Shown: positions 8,226 through 17,388 of the stretch, piece by piece
Layout of the letters: each line of letters begins with the position of its first letter
How positions within the stretch are numbered: position 1 is the stretch's first letter
Assembly (NCBI RefSeq): GCF_001592935.1
Contig: NZ_LRDB01000045.1
Location: 62,001-126,000 of the forward strand
DNA: 64,000 nucleotides
Direction: 5' to 3'
DNA from: Roseivirga echinicomitans
Lineage (GTDB): Bacteria; Bacteroidota; Bacteroidia; Cytophagales; Cyclobacteriaceae
Notes under the pieces: generated by a model
The model's input: only the letters and a program-made list of their open reading frames with translations
Told to the model about the DNA's origin: nothing
Database searches by the model: none
Made by a program: the position numbers and the translations under genes

Positions 8226-9305
8226 ATGCTTCCCGACAACGATATTGTAACAATTAAAAACGTACTTCTACTTTTTATGGGCATTGTCATCGTGCTCGTA
8301 ATCAAAGAATTATCCGCACTTTTAATTCCATTGACCTTCGCCATTTTCATTGGCATTCTTCTCCAACCTGTCATTGCGTATTTGGATAAAAAAAACTGGC
8401 CTTATATGCTCAGTATTATCGTGATAACGGTACTTACCCTCGGTTTTGTCTTTTTAGTTGGACTTATCGTGTTCGATACGGGCTTACAAATTGTAGATCA
8501 GAAAGATAAACTCTTAACGCAGATTGGGAGTAGATTAAACGGTTTGGTCATTCAGTTTGAAAGTATCCCAGGGTTTTCCGCTTTAAAAGAGCGTGACTTT
8601 ACTGAGACTTTATACCAAATTCTTTCTCCTGAAATGATGCTAAACACCTCTGGCATGGTAGCTACTGAAGTAGGGAATTTTGTTTTTAACCTTGTGCTTT
8701 CAGCCATTTATTTGGTGGCCGTTTTGGGCAGTATTGTTAAGTATGAAAAATACATCAACTATTTAGAGGGAGATGATGACATTGGGAAACAACGTTTGCT
8801 TAAGGCTTTTGTAGAAATTAAAGATGCAGTAGCGAGTTACATGAAGGTGAAGTTTTTCACCAGCTTAAGTACTGGTGCTTTCTTTGGACTTATTTGTTGG
8901 GGTTTTGGAGTAGATTTCGCTCTATTCTGGGGGTTCTTGGCCTTTATGCTCAATTTCATTCCTACCGTTGGATCAATTATGGCCACCATCCCTCCTGTTC
9001 TGTTAGGGCTTATTCAGATTGACAATGGTACGAGTTATCTGTTTTTCATCTTACTTCTAATTGCCACACAGTTTGTTTGGGGGAATGTGGTTGAGCCGCT
9101 GATGATGGGGTCTAAAGTGGCCTTAAATACAGTAGCAGTCATTTTAGGACTTGTAATCTGGGGCTATATATGGGGAATTGCTGGAATGCTACTCTCTGTA
9201 CCTTTGATTGTATTGGCAAGAGTAATACTGGCCCAAATTCCAGATGCCGACCTTATTGTAAAACTGATGGGACGAAGTCAGTTGGATGATAACGAACCTG
9301 ATTAG
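8226..9305 (+). CDS. AI-2E family transporter (TqsA/PerM-like membrane protein)
   Basis: The 359-residue protein has about eight hydrophobic segments: two near the N-terminus, one at 60-82, a cytoplasmic loop to about 150, and a C-terminal cluster. Family marks are the [19 protein letters not shown] start, the [23 protein letters not shown] stretch and [40 protein letters not shown], which matches the end of AI-2E family proteins. Members export autoinducer-2 or act as ion exchangers, so the substrate cannot be named. It is divergent from accA and followed by a small membrane-protein gene. Confidence 0.85.
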   Translation: MLPDNDIVTIKNVLLLFMGIVIVLVIKELSALLIPLTFAIFIGILLQPVIAYLDKKNWPYMLSIIVITVLTLGFVFLVGLIVFDTGLQIVDQKDKLLTQIGSRLNGLVIQFESIPGFSALKERDFTETLYQILSPEMMLNTSGMVATEVGNFVFNLVLSAIYLVAVLGSIVKYEKYINYLEGDDDIGKQRLLKAFVEIKDAVASYMKVKFFTSLSTGAFFGLICWGFGVDFALFWGFLAFMLNFIPTVGSIMATIPPVLLGLIQIDNGTSYLFFILLLIATQFVWGNVVEPLMMGSKVALNTVAVILGLVIWGYIWGIAGMLLSVPLIVLARVILAQIPDADLIVKLMGRSQLDDNEPD

Positions 9306-9372
9306 AGGTCTAATTTTGAAGGTTAACTCCTTTTTTCTACTTTAGATCGAAATTTAAATACCACCTAGGAAT

Positions 9373-9546
9373 ATGAAAAAGAAATCACTTATCCTCACTG
9401 TGGCTGGCATGTCTGTTATTGTTGTTAGTCAATTCATAACACACTTTGCTTCTACATCAGATTTTCTAAGTGGAGCACTTTTAGGAGTTGGTATTGGAAT
9501 ACTGTTTTTGGGTTTAGTTCGGTTAAGAACAAAGGCTGTCAAGTAA
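9373..9546 (+). CDS. small two-segment membrane protein, 57 aa
   Basis: ATG at 9373, preceded by CCTAGGA, opens a 57-codon frame ending TAA at 9544-9546. The product begins MKKKSLILTVAGMSVIVVSQ and ends in LVRLRTKAVK, with two hydrophobic segments at about 5-22 and 32-49 and a positively charged tail. It lies 67 bp downstream of the AI-2E transporter gene on the same strand. Small proteins of this layout are common in Bacteroidota but usually unnamed. Supported by the start context and membrane topology only. Confidence 0.55.
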   Translation: MKKKSLILTVAGMSVIVVSQFITHFASTSDFLSGALLGVGIGILFLGLVRLRTKAVK

Positions 9547-9556
9547 GCTCTCAGAA

Positions 9557-9574
9557 GCCACATTATTGTGTGGC
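9557..9574. terminator. possible bidirectional hairpin between convergent genes
   Basis: GCCACA (9557-9562) pairs with TGTGGC (9569-9574) around a 6-nt loop, between the small membrane-protein gene (+) and the M20 peptidase gene (-). No long T run follows on either strand, so termination is uncertain. Confidence 0.3.
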
Positions 9575-9601
9575 CTCCAAAACTTACAAATTCAGGTTTA
9601 C

Positions 9602-10921
9602 TTATTTTTTAGTTTTTAAATCCACACCCTTATTTAGTCTATAAATCAAAACGGCCGCTCTTTTTGATTGCTTTGGCAAAGCGCGAAGGTCACCCGTTTC
9701 ATTGATCGTATGATCGTCAGCACCTGACATTCCCATGGCATCAATTCCCATTTCGATATGGCCCGAAGTGAAAGAAATATCGGCTGCACCAGCATCGGCA
9801 GGATTTACTGATGTCACTTCCCCAAAACCCAAATCTTTACTCACTTCGCTAAAGAGGTTCATCAACTGATAATTCCCTTCCGTTGGCGCAAAAGGAGGAT
9901 AACCTTCAGCAAAGGTGATAGTAGCCTTAGTACCTGGTAAATGCTTGGCCACGATTCGCTTCATGATTTCTTGGGTTCTTGTAATTTGCTCTGGTGTTAA
10001 GGCACGAATGTCACCCGTTACCGTTACATCTTTAGAGACCACATTGTTCTTTCCAAAAGCAGTTCCAGTATTTTCCGATTTGTTATAGTCTACTTCTGTT
10101 CCACCTGCAATCATTCCTGGATTGAAGGTTAAATATTCCTCACCAGCCAATTCATCATAAAACTGATATAGAATTCTAGAGGCCTCGTAAATAGCACCTG
10201 CTCCTACTTTTGGCTTGAAGATTTGAGAGGAATGTGAAGCATTGCCCGTTACTGTTAATGTCCATCCGGAAGAACTTCTTCTGGCTACGTTTACCGTAGC
10301 TGGGTTTCCGTCTCCGTTTTCAAAGCCCAAAGCGACATCAGCCCATTTTGCAGCTTCGATCAATGCTTTTTTCGATTCAGAAAGGGGACTTCCTGAAAGC
10401 TCTTCATCACCTGTCATCACTACGGTTATGTTCATGTCCTTCAACAAACCAGCACTATGCAAAGCTGCCAACGATTGAAGAATAATTACATCCCCTCCTT
10501 TCATGTCGGCAATACCCGGGCCTTTGATGGTGTTTTCATCTACTTGAGACCATTTCTGATTGGGGCTGTCTGGTTCAAAAACCGTATCTAAGTGACCGAT
10601 CATTAAAATCTTCTTTCCCTTTCCACCTTCAATTCGCGCTACTAAATGGCCAGCGCGATTGAATGACGATCCATCTACCCATTCTACTTCCATGCCTAAA
10701 GCCTTGAACTTCTCCATGAGCACATCGCCAACCTGACGAACACCTCTGAAATTCATGGTGCCGCTATTGATATTGATCAACTCCTTCAGCAAACTCAAGT
10801 ATTCATCATTGTGGCTGTCTACATACTGAATCAGTTTCTTTTCGATTTTATCAGTTTGTGCCATTAATGGCGAAGCGATGATGATTGCGACTAAGGCAAA
10901 CAGAATATATATTTTTCGCAT
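9602..10921 (-). CDS. secreted M20-family metallopeptidase (glutamate carboxypeptidase CPG2-like)
   Basis: The 439-residue protein has an N-terminal signal peptide (to about AQ22) and the M20 di-zinc site: His110/Asp112 in MIGHLDTVFE, Asp139 in GPGIADMKGGD, and Glu173-Glu174 in TGDEELSG. A late ligand is probably the histidine in SGADDHTINETGDL near the C-terminus. Ligand spacing resembles glutamate carboxypeptidase CPG2, which removes C-terminal glutamate from peptides and folates; the substrate here is not proven. It stands as a single gene on the minus strand, with the terminator of the next minus-strand gene lying upstream of it. Confidence 0.88.
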   Translation of the reverse strand: MRKIYILFALVAIIIASPLMAQTDKIEKKLIQYVDSHNDEYLSLLKELININSGTMNFRGVRQVGDVLMEKFKALGMEVEWVDGSSFNRAGHLVARIEGGKGKKILMIGHLDTVFEPDSPNQKWSQVDENTIKGPGIADMKGGDVIILQSLAALHSAGLLKDMNITVVMTGDEELSGSPLSESKKALIEAAKWADVALGFENGDGNPATVNVARRSSSGWTLTVTGNASHSSQIFKPKVGAGAIYEASRILYQFYDELAGEEYLTFNPGMIAGGTEVDYNKSENTGTAFGKNNVVSKDVTVTGDIRALTPEQITRTQEIMKRIVAKHLPGTKATITFAEGYPPFAPTEGNYQLMNLFSEVSKDLGFGEVTSVNPADAGAADISFTSGHIEMGIDAMGMSGADDHTINETGDLRALPKQSKRAAVLIYRLNKGVDLKTKK

Positions 10922-11014
10922 AGTATATTTTTTACGTTCGTGAATTAAGGAGCACCCTAACCTCTAAGTGTAATTCTAAAATTGAAATTAAGAAAGATTA
11001 AGAAATGAGGCACT

Positions 11015-11040
11015 AAAAAACCCCAGCTTTTCAACTGGGG
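11015..11040 (-). terminator. rho-independent terminator of the amidohydrolase gene
   Basis: CCCCAG (11021-11026) pairs with CTGGGG (11035-11040), with an AGCTTTTCAACT-type loop that can add A-T pairs. On the minus strand a TTTTTT run follows directly (11020 down to 11015). It lies about 19 bp after the stop codon of the gene ending at 11059. Confidence 0.9.
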
Positions 11041-11058
11041 TTAGTTGAAGTCTCTGAT

Positions 11059-14000
11059 CTATTTTTTAATCCCTGGTAAATTCATTGGCTTTGAAGTATG
11101 CCAATTGAAAGGCCCTGCTTTCTGCTTTCTTGGGTAAACTTCATCCAGCGTATTTCCATTGTACAACCTTCCGTTCTTCATTACTTGAATAATAGTGTTT
11201 GTATTTCGAATGTTTTCCAACGGATTTTTATCTAGAATCACCAAGTCGGCAAGTTTACCTACCTCAATCGAACCCAAGTCACCTTCTAAACCTAGTGCCG
11301 TGGCTCCAAGAATTGTAGCTGTTTTTAGTGCATCAATATTTCTCATTCCACCAGAAGCGATAGACCACAATTCCCAATGATAACCCAAACCTTGTAACTG
11401 ACCATGACTGCCAACTCCCGCCAAGCCGCCATTTTCAACTACATCTTTCACTCCAACGGCATGCTTTTTAAACACATGCTCTTCATCCATAAACCACCCT
11501 GGTCTTCTTCTAGATTTAGCCGCCAATTCATTGTAGGGCGTGAAAAAGCTCAATTTAGGATCGTTATACGGATTCTCTCTAGAGTAATAGTAGTTTTCAG
11601 CCCAAGGGCCTCCATAAGACACCAACAAAGTAGATGTATAAGCCATTTTGGACTGAGCCACCGACTGAATTACATCTTTGTATAAAGGTGCAATTGGAAA
11701 CGAATGTTCGTGCCCAGGGTAACCATCAAGCATTTGGGTCATGTTCAGTTTGAAATCCAGTCCACCTTCGGTAGTTGGCATTAGCTCTTGTTCTTTGGCC
11801 GCCTGAATTACCCATTGGCGTTGCTTTCTGTTCCCTACCAAATACATCTTAATGGATTTAGTGTCGTAGTACTCAGAGTACTGCTTCAACACCTTTCGGG
11901 TTTGCTCAAGGCTCTTTAAATTGTAAGCCCAATAGCCTACTCCAGGGCCTGTAGAGTATATTCTAGGGCCAGGGATTTGCCCAGTCTCCACCATATCGGA
12001 ATAGGTCAACACATCGGTGGTGGCAGTTTGAGGATCACGTGTGGCAGTAACACCATAGACCAAATTAGCTGCGTAAATCCAAACCTCATTTTTTTCTAAC
12101 CCCCATGCTGGCCACATGTGTGCATGCGTATCTATAAAGCCAGGAACAATAGTTTTACCCGTCATATCAATGGTTTCTGTTCCTCTTGGTACTGAAAGTG
12201 TGCCTGAAGCACCAACAGCTTTGATTCGCGCATTCTCAATAAGGATATCGCCATTCTCGATTACTTGATCACCCTTCATGGTGATGATTCGAGCACCCTT
12301 TAAGAGGGCCGTGCCTTTCGGAATGTCTTTCTTGACTTTCACTTCTACATTAAACTCAACAGGTTCAAAAGTGGCTTCTTCTTTCTTTTCATCCTTCTTC
12401 TCGTCAGCCTTTTCTTCTTTCTTTTCCTCCTCAGTTTTCTCTTTATCAGCCTTCTCTTTGGCCTTTTTGGCCGTAGCGACAGAATCTGAATAAGCTTCCC
12501 CTTTTTCTAAGTCATAAATGAAATGGGCTTTACCAATGCTCCAATGCACCTTCTTAGCATCAGCAGACCACTTAGCGAATTCACCTCCTATTTCAGTCAG
12601 TTTCTTAGCCGGAAATTGAGCCGACTCTGGACTGGCTACAGAAATGGTTGGGGTTTGCCCCAACTTAGGTACCGTCACAATGTAAATATCATTGTTGATC
12701 ACCGCCATGGCCTTATCTCCTTCAGGCGCCATATAGATTTCACTCGCACGGGCTGGAGGATTATTTTCACGCCAGTTGTCTGTTTCGCTCAAAGCAGTAT
12801 TATTTGCTGCCGCTCCCAAATGGTCATCCGCTGGATTGGATCCGTATGTAGTAATTCCGGTGATGATGACTAAATTCTTTTCATCCGTTCCGTCCCATCT
12901 TACCGAGCTCAAACCTCTTCCGCTGCTCAAGTAAATCCTATCATCGTTTTTAACAAAATGAGGATTGCCACGGCCATTGGTTTTCATGATAAAATTAACA
13001 TCGCCTCCATTCTCGCTAATCCAAGCCAAATCTTCGGCAGCTCTTGGTGCAGAAGGCCCTTCAGCATCTTTCATGTTTTGGGCACTTCCTTTCGTGAAAA
13101 CAATTTTACCATTCTTATTCCATGCTGGTGCAGTATAAATAGCAGACTCTTTGGTGAGCTTCACAGGTTTAGCCCTGCCATCCATCAACAGCTTATAAAT
13201 ACTTCCGCCATCCGTTTCAGACCAAGAGACAAAGGCAATAGATTTACCATCGGGCGACCATGTAGGCATGGCTTCCGTCATTTCAAAATCGGTAATTCTT
13301 CTTGGGCTGCCCGAAGGAATGTCCATTACATAAAGCCTATTCAAAGCGGTAAACACCATTCTCTTTCCATCGGGAGAAGGCACGGCATCCCTGATTTGGG
13401 TGACCAACATGTTTTCATCATCAGAAATTGGATAATTGAATTTCAACCTAGGCCCCATTTCTAGTTCCACATCCACTTGGAATGGAATTTCTTTTGCAGC
13501 ACCACCCGCCACAGGAATCCTCCATATTTTACCTCCATAAGAGGCCAATAGCTCTTTACTGTCTGGCGTAAAAGTCATGGCTGGCAAAACGCCCAATGGT
13601 GCAATAGACTCTTGATCATCACGCTGAACAGGGTAAGCCAACCAGCGTTCATCTCCAGATTTAAGGTCTCGCAAAACCAAACCTGTTTGCTCTTCGTAGC
13701 GCGAACCGTACACCAAATACTTTCCATCTGGCGATAGAGTTGGCGTAAATGCTGAGCCGTAACGGGAAGTAATTGTTGATCTTTCTCCGTTATCCCGGTC
13801 ATACATTCCCACCTGATATTGAGGCAATTGAGCATTGTAATTCCAAGCTCCGTTACGTTGAGAATAGTAAATATAACGGCCATCAGCACTAAAAGCCGGC
13901 TCAACAAGCTTCAAGCCAGCAGGTTCTTTAATCAACTCAAAACCTCCACCACCATTTTTGTGGTACATGAATAGTTTCAGATTTCTTCTTCCTCTAGAAG

Positions 14001-14508
14001 TCACTATGTAATCTCCGTCAGGTGACCAGTCAGCAGATTGGAAATTTTCGTTTTCACTTTTGGTGATTTGCTTGGTTTCCTTCGATTCCAACTCCATCGT
14101 CCAGATATTGTCATTCCCACTTCTGTCGGAAGTGAACACAACGCTTTTTCCATCAGGACTAAACTTGGGGTGAGTATCGTATGCCATTCCATCGGTAATT
14201 CGAGTGGTTTGACCTCCTTTAAATGGCATTGTATAAATGTCGCCCAGCATATCAAAAATGATGGTTTGGCCGTTAGGGCTTATGTCCAGCGACAGCCATG
14301 TGCCTTCTGTTGTATTAAACTCCAAGGTACGTTCGGCCTTTAGCGGCAAACCCTTAAATGTAGTTTGACCAGTTGTATCTTGCTCCTCTTCTTGCCAATT
14401 GTAATTGGCTTGCAGGGTAAAGCTTGAATACATTAAAATGAGGCAACAGAGACACCAAGAAAGGTGTTTTGGCCACTTTGTTTGTGGTTTGATTCTAACT
14501 TCTTTCAT
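11059..14508 (-). CDS. secreted TolB-like beta-propeller fused to an amidohydrolase
   Basis: The 1149-residue protein has a signal peptide (about 1-34), then many PD40/TolB-type propeller repeats to about residue 690 (for example FSPDGKSVVFTSDRSGNDNIW and WSPDGKSIAFVSW), a highly charged Lys/Glu linker at about 690-735, and a C-terminal metal-dependent amidohydrolase. The latter shows GKTIVPGFIDTHAHMWPAW with the HxH metal pair, and ends with the ADLVILDKNPLENI pattern of imidazolonepropionase/dipeptidase-like members. Such fusions are common in Bacteroidota; they are inferred to be periplasmic hydrolases of peptides or cyclic amides. Single gene with its own terminator. Confidence 0.88.
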   Translation of the reverse strand: MKEVRIKPQTKWPKHLSWCLCCLILMYSSFTLQANYNWQEEEQDTTGQTTFKGLPLKAERTLEFNTTEGTWLSLDISPNGQTIIFDMLGDIYTMPFKGGQTTRITDGMAYDTHPKFSPDGKSVVFTSDRSGNDNIWTMELESKETKQITKSENENFQSADWSPDGDYIVTSRGRRNLKLFMYHKNGGGGFELIKEPAGLKLVEPAFSADGRYIYYSQRNGAWNYNAQLPQYQVGMYDRDNGERSTITSRYGSAFTPTLSPDGKYLVYGSRYEEQTGLVLRDLKSGDERWLAYPVQRDDQESIAPLGVLPAMTFTPDSKELLASYGGKIWRIPVAGGAAKEIPFQVDVELEMGPRLKFNYPISDDENMLVTQIRDAVPSPDGKRMVFTALNRLYVMDIPSGSPRRITDFEMTEAMPTWSPDGKSIAFVSWSETDGGSIYKLLMDGRAKPVKLTKESAIYTAPAWNKNGKIVFTKGSAQNMKDAEGPSAPRAAEDLAWISENGGDVNFIMKTNGRGNPHFVKNDDRIYLSSGRGLSSVRWDGTDEKNLVIITGITTYGSNPADDHLGAAANNTALSETDNWRENNPPARASEIYMAPEGDKAMAVINNDIYIVTVPKLGQTPTISVASPESAQFPAKKLTEIGGEFAKWSADAKKVHWSIGKAHFIYDLEKGEAYSDSVATAKKAKEKADKEKTEEEKKEEKADEKKDEKKEEATFEPVEFNVEVKVKKDIPKGTALLKGARIITMKGDQVIENGDILIENARIKAVGASGTLSVPRGTETIDMTGKTIVPGFIDTHAHMWPAWGLEKNEVWIYAANLVYGVTATRDPQTATTDVLTYSDMVETGQIPGPRIYSTGPGVGYWAYNLKSLEQTRKVLKQYSEYYDTKSIKMYLVGNRKQRQWVIQAAKEQELMPTTEGGLDFKLNMTQMLDGYPGHEHSFPIAPLYKDVIQSVAQSKMAYTSTLLVSYGGPWAENYYYSRENPYNDPKLSFFTPYNELAAKSRRRPGWFMDEEHVFKKHAVGVKDVVENGGLAGVGSHGQLQGLGYHWELWSIASGGMRNIDALKTATILGATALGLEGDLGSIEVGKLADLVILDKNPLENIRNTNTIIQVMKNGRLYNGNTLDEVYPRKQKAGPFNWHTSKPMNLPGIKK

Positions 14509-14612
14509 CTATTGTGGTTAATTTGGTTCATAAAACGAAAAGTAATTTAGTGAATTAAAAAAAGTCCCCTCAAGAAAAATATCTTTATCATTGCGGGAAA
14601 TCAGAACAGGGC

Positions 14613-15614
14613 ATGGCAAAACGAAAGGCAGCAGTTTCAAGTCGGGGTACAACAAAAAAGAAAACCACTTCGGGAAGAAAGGGACAAAAAGGAGGTTTTA
14701 ACCTCTGGAAGTTCTCATTAGGGCTAATTATCCTTATCGGTTTAGGTTATGGCTACTTGGCCATCAAGGAGGAAAAGCTAATTCCTTCATTCTTTGATGA
14801 AGAAGTAAACCCTGTTTTAGTGCCAGAAAAAATTGACCCAAAGCAAGAAATTCCAAAGTCAGAAAATGAAAACCACCCAAAGCAGGAAGGTAGCAAAGTT
14901 GATTTTGATACTTACGACCTCTACTTCACCAAAGCATTCGATTTTGCCTGGCCAGCATATGAGGCATCTCAGGCCATTGTAGAAAGACCTTATTACACTT
15001 TGCGTTATAGCGAAGAACATGAACAAGCATTATGGGTAGCTTACATCTTATATGCCGACAGTTTAAAGCAAACCACTTTTGAAAGAAAAGATGATTTCAG
15101 AGCAGATACTAGAATAAAAACGAGTTCAGCTGCTTTAGAGGATTATAAAGAAAGCGGTTATGATCGTGGGCACTTGGCCCCTGCTGCAGATTTCTCTTAT
15201 AGCGAATTCGCTTTAAGTCAATCTTTCTTTATGAGCAATATGAGTCCGCAAGACCCTTCTTTTAACCGCGGTGTTTGGAAGAAATTAGAAGACCAAGTAA
15301 GGACTTGGGCCATGGAAAACAATCAGATTTATGTGGTCACAGGCCCTGTATTGAACAAAAAATACAAAACCATAGGTTTGAACCAAGTCTCAGTTCCTGA
15401 ATACTACTACAAGATCATTCTTGACATGAGGAAACCAGAGATTAAAGCCATTGCCTTCTTAATAAAGAATGAAGCGAGCTCTGCCCCACTTTCGTCTTTT
15501 GTTGTCACAATCGACAGCGTAGAACAGTTGACGGGATTGGACTTTTTCCCTGGCATTTCAGATGAACTAGAAAATGCCCTAGAAGGAAGTTTAATGATTT
15601 CGAAATGGTTTTAA
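14613..15614 (+). CDS. membrane-anchored DNA/RNA non-specific endonuclease (NUC1 family)
   Basis: The 333-residue protein has a very basic N-terminus (residues 1-28), one membrane segment at about 33-50, a charged linker, and a beta-beta-alpha-metal nuclease domain from about 100. The catalytic motif DRGHLAPAAD contains His187, and NRG (218-220) provides the metal-binding Asn218. Family members cut DNA and RNA without sequence preference. The layout suggests a nuclease held on the outer side of the inner membrane, a location that is inferred. It is divergent from the propeller-amidohydrolase gene and convergent with the TPR lipoprotein gene 14 bp downstream. Confidence 0.9.
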   Translation: MAKRKAAVSSRGTTKKKTTSGRKGQKGGFNLWKFSLGLIILIGLGYGYLAIKEEKLIPSFFDEEVNPVLVPEKIDPKQEIPKSENENHPKQEGSKVDFDTYDLYFTKAFDFAWPAYEASQAIVERPYYTLRYSEEHEQALWVAYILYADSLKQTTFERKDDFRADTRIKTSSAALEDYKESGYDRGHLAPAADFSYSEFALSQSFFMSNMSPQDPSFNRGVWKKLEDQVRTWAMENNQIYVVTGPVLNKKYKTIGLNQVSVPEYYYKIILDMRKPEIKAIAFLIKNEASSAPLSSFVVTIDSVEQLTGLDFFPGISDELENALEGSLMISKWF

Positions 15615-15628
15615 TGAATTATTAAAAT

Positions 15629-16228
15629 CTAACGACAATGCTTTGCGAGTGCCTCTGAAGCTTCAGAAGAGCCTAAAGCACTAGATCTAGTGAAATCCTG
15701 ACAAGCAGATTTGGTTTGAGTTAAGGCCACTTTAAGCGCTCCCCTATAAAGGAATGCCTCAGCATTGTCATTATCAAAGTTAATCGATTGATTGTAGTTT
15801 TCCATTGCTTTGTCGAATTCACCCTTTTGATGATAGCTTCTGCCTCTGAGCATATAAGCATCCGAACGAACACCATCCAGTTCAATCACTTTATCAAAAA
15901 ATATGATGGCTTTGTTGAAGTCTTTTTGATTGTACCAATACTTCCCCATGCTCAAATTGGCATTTAGATTATCTCCATCAATGTCTAAAACGCTTATAAA
16001 ATCATTCTTGGCATTTACCAATTCCTTCATCTCTTCATAAGCCCTTCCGCGGTTATACAGTGATTTAATGTCCTTTGGATTGGTTTTAAGGTATTCCGTA
16101 TAGGCATCTACCGCCTCTTTGTAATTCCCTTCATTATAAAGCTGATCTCCTTTTCTGGTAACATCATCGTTACAAGAAAATAAGAAAGTCGTAAAGACTA
16201 AGACCAAAAGAGATAAGCGATTTTTCAT
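15629..16228 (-). CDS. TPR-repeat lipoprotein
   Basis: The 199-residue product has a lipoprotein signal ending in LFSC (lipid-attachment Cys19) and then about four to five tetratricopeptide repeats, for example YNEGNYKEAVDAYTEYLKTN, YNQKDFNKAIIFFDKVIELD and YHQKGEFDKAMENYNQSINF. TPR arrays bind proteins; the partner is unknown. It is predicted to be attached to the periplasmic side of a membrane. Between its stop and the nuclease stop an AT-only inverted repeat (TTTTAAT/ATTAAAA, 15608-15626) may act as a weak two-way terminator. Confidence 0.85.
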   Translation of the reverse strand: MKNRLSLLVLVFTTFLFSCNDDVTRKGDQLYNEGNYKEAVDAYTEYLKTNPKDIKSLYNRGRAYEEMKELVNAKNDFISVLDIDGDNLNANLSMGKYWYNQKDFNKAIIFFDKVIELDGVRSDAYMLRGRSYHQKGEFDKAMENYNQSINFDNDNAEAFLYRGALKVALTQTKSACQDFTRSSALGSSEASEALAKHCR

Positions 16229-16543
16229 TGAATGTGATATAAATGGTTTTATAAGAATGAATCCGTTTCAAACAACATTTAAGATTGATTCAGCCATAAA
16301 TGGTTTAAAGGCTGCAAAAGTATTTGTTTATACGGAATACAACAATGTTTTTAACAGAAGAAGGGCCCGAAGGCCCTTCCCTAGGTAGCGTGAAAGCACT
16401 CTACCCAACCACAATATGGTCAACTCAAAACAACACTGAAAGTATTGCAAAGCTGAGACCAAAAAATAAGTCACTGAATTTCAGTGACTTATAAAAATAT
16501 CATTATTAATTACTCTCTCGATTTGGGAGATTCCTTCCCGTTT
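16229..16543. other. intergenic region with one unexplained hairpin and the dapD terminator
   Basis: No gene seen. A GC-rich hairpin, GAAGGGCC-CGAA-GGCCCTTC (16360-16379), lies about 130 bp upstream of the TPR lipoprotein start. It has no T run, so it may be a leader structure rather than a terminator. The dapD terminator lies at the right side of the gap. Confidence 0.5.
16461..16490 (-). terminator. rho-independent terminator of dapD
   Basis: AAGTCACTGA (16468-16477) and TCAGTGACTT (16481-16490) form a 10-bp perfect stem around ATT. On the minus strand the stem is followed by ATTTTTT. It lies 54 bp after the dapD stop. Confidence 0.88.
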
Positions 16544-17359
16544 TTACACAGCAACATTATTTTCACGCAAGGCTTCGTTCAGGGAAGTTTTTTTGTCGGT
16601 GCTCTCTTTTCTCTGCCCAATAATCAATGCAGCAGGAACATTATAAGTGCCTGCGGGAAACTCTTTTGCATAAGAACCTGGAATCACCACCGACCTTTCC
16701 GGCACATAGCCTTTGTATATTACTGGGGTATCTCCTGTTACATCAATAATTTTAGAACTGCCCGTTAAAGTAACATTTGCGCCTAAAACGGCTTCTTTCC
16801 CAACCCTCACTCCTTCTACCACGATACAACGAGAACCAATAAAAGCTCCATCTTCTATAATCACTGGAGCCGCCTGTACGGGCTCTAGCACTCCGCCAAT
16901 CCCAACTCCCCCACTAAGGTGTACATCTTTACCAATTTGAGCACAACTGCCCACAGTTGCCCATGTATCGATCATAGTACCTGCATCTACATAAGCACCA
17001 ATATTCACATATGACGGCATCATTACTACACCACTGCTTATGTATGCACCATAACGAGCAACAGCATGAGGTACCACACGGATTCCCTTGCTCGCATAAC
17101 CTGTTTTCAATCGTATCTTATCATGAAACTCAAATGGACCAACTTCGATAGTTTGCATTTTCTGCAAGGGGAAATATAGGATTACCGCTTTCTTAATCCA
17201 CTCATTTACCTGCCATCCGTCCACGGTCGGTTCAGCAACACGAATGGTTCCGCTATCAAGATCTTCGATCACTGTTTTAACAGCCAAAATCGTTTGCTTT
17301 TCTTTCAATAATTCTCGGTTATCCCAAGCCGCTTCAATGATCTTCTTTAATGCCTCCAT
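16544..17359 (-). CDS. dapD: 2,3,4,5-tetrahydropyridine-2,6-dicarboxylate N-succinyltransferase
   Basis: DapD succinylates tetrahydrodipicolinate in the lysine/diaminopimelate pathway. The 271-residue length is normal for the family. The protein has an alpha-helical N-terminus followed by a left-handed beta-helix of hexapeptide repeats. Typical segments are RVVPHAVARYGAYIS, VMMPSYVNIGAYVDAGTMID, TWATVGSCAQIG, HLSGGVGIGGVLEP and GAFIGSRCIVVEGVRVG. A single gene with its own terminator, and its start region lies 30 bp from the divergent glycosyltransferase gene. Confidence 0.96.
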   Translation of the reverse strand: MEALKKIIEAAWDNRELLKEKQTILAVKTVIEDLDSGTIRVAEPTVDGWQVNEWIKKAVILYFPLQKMQTIEVGPFEFHDKIRLKTGYASKGIRVVPHAVARYGAYISSGVVMMPSYVNIGAYVDAGTMIDTWATVGSCAQIGKDVHLSGGVGIGGVLEPVQAAPVIIEDGAFIGSRCIVVEGVRVGKEAVLGANVTLTGSSKIIDVTGDTPVIYKGYVPERSVVIPGSYAKEFPAGTYNVPAALIIGQRKESTDKKTSLNEALRENNVAV

Positions 17360-17388
17360 CAGTAGTTAGAAATTTTCAATAAATTCGA

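Noticed and set aside
8101-8253. N-terminal extension of AccA by 51 residues
   Set aside because: The extra sequence is unlike AccA, overlaps the divergent AI-2E gene, and a normal start with a TAnnTTTG element lies at 8100.
12278-13464. Long open frames on the plus strand opposite the propeller-amidohydrolase gene
   Set aside because: They follow from codon bias of the minus-strand gene; their products are low in complexity and show no domain.
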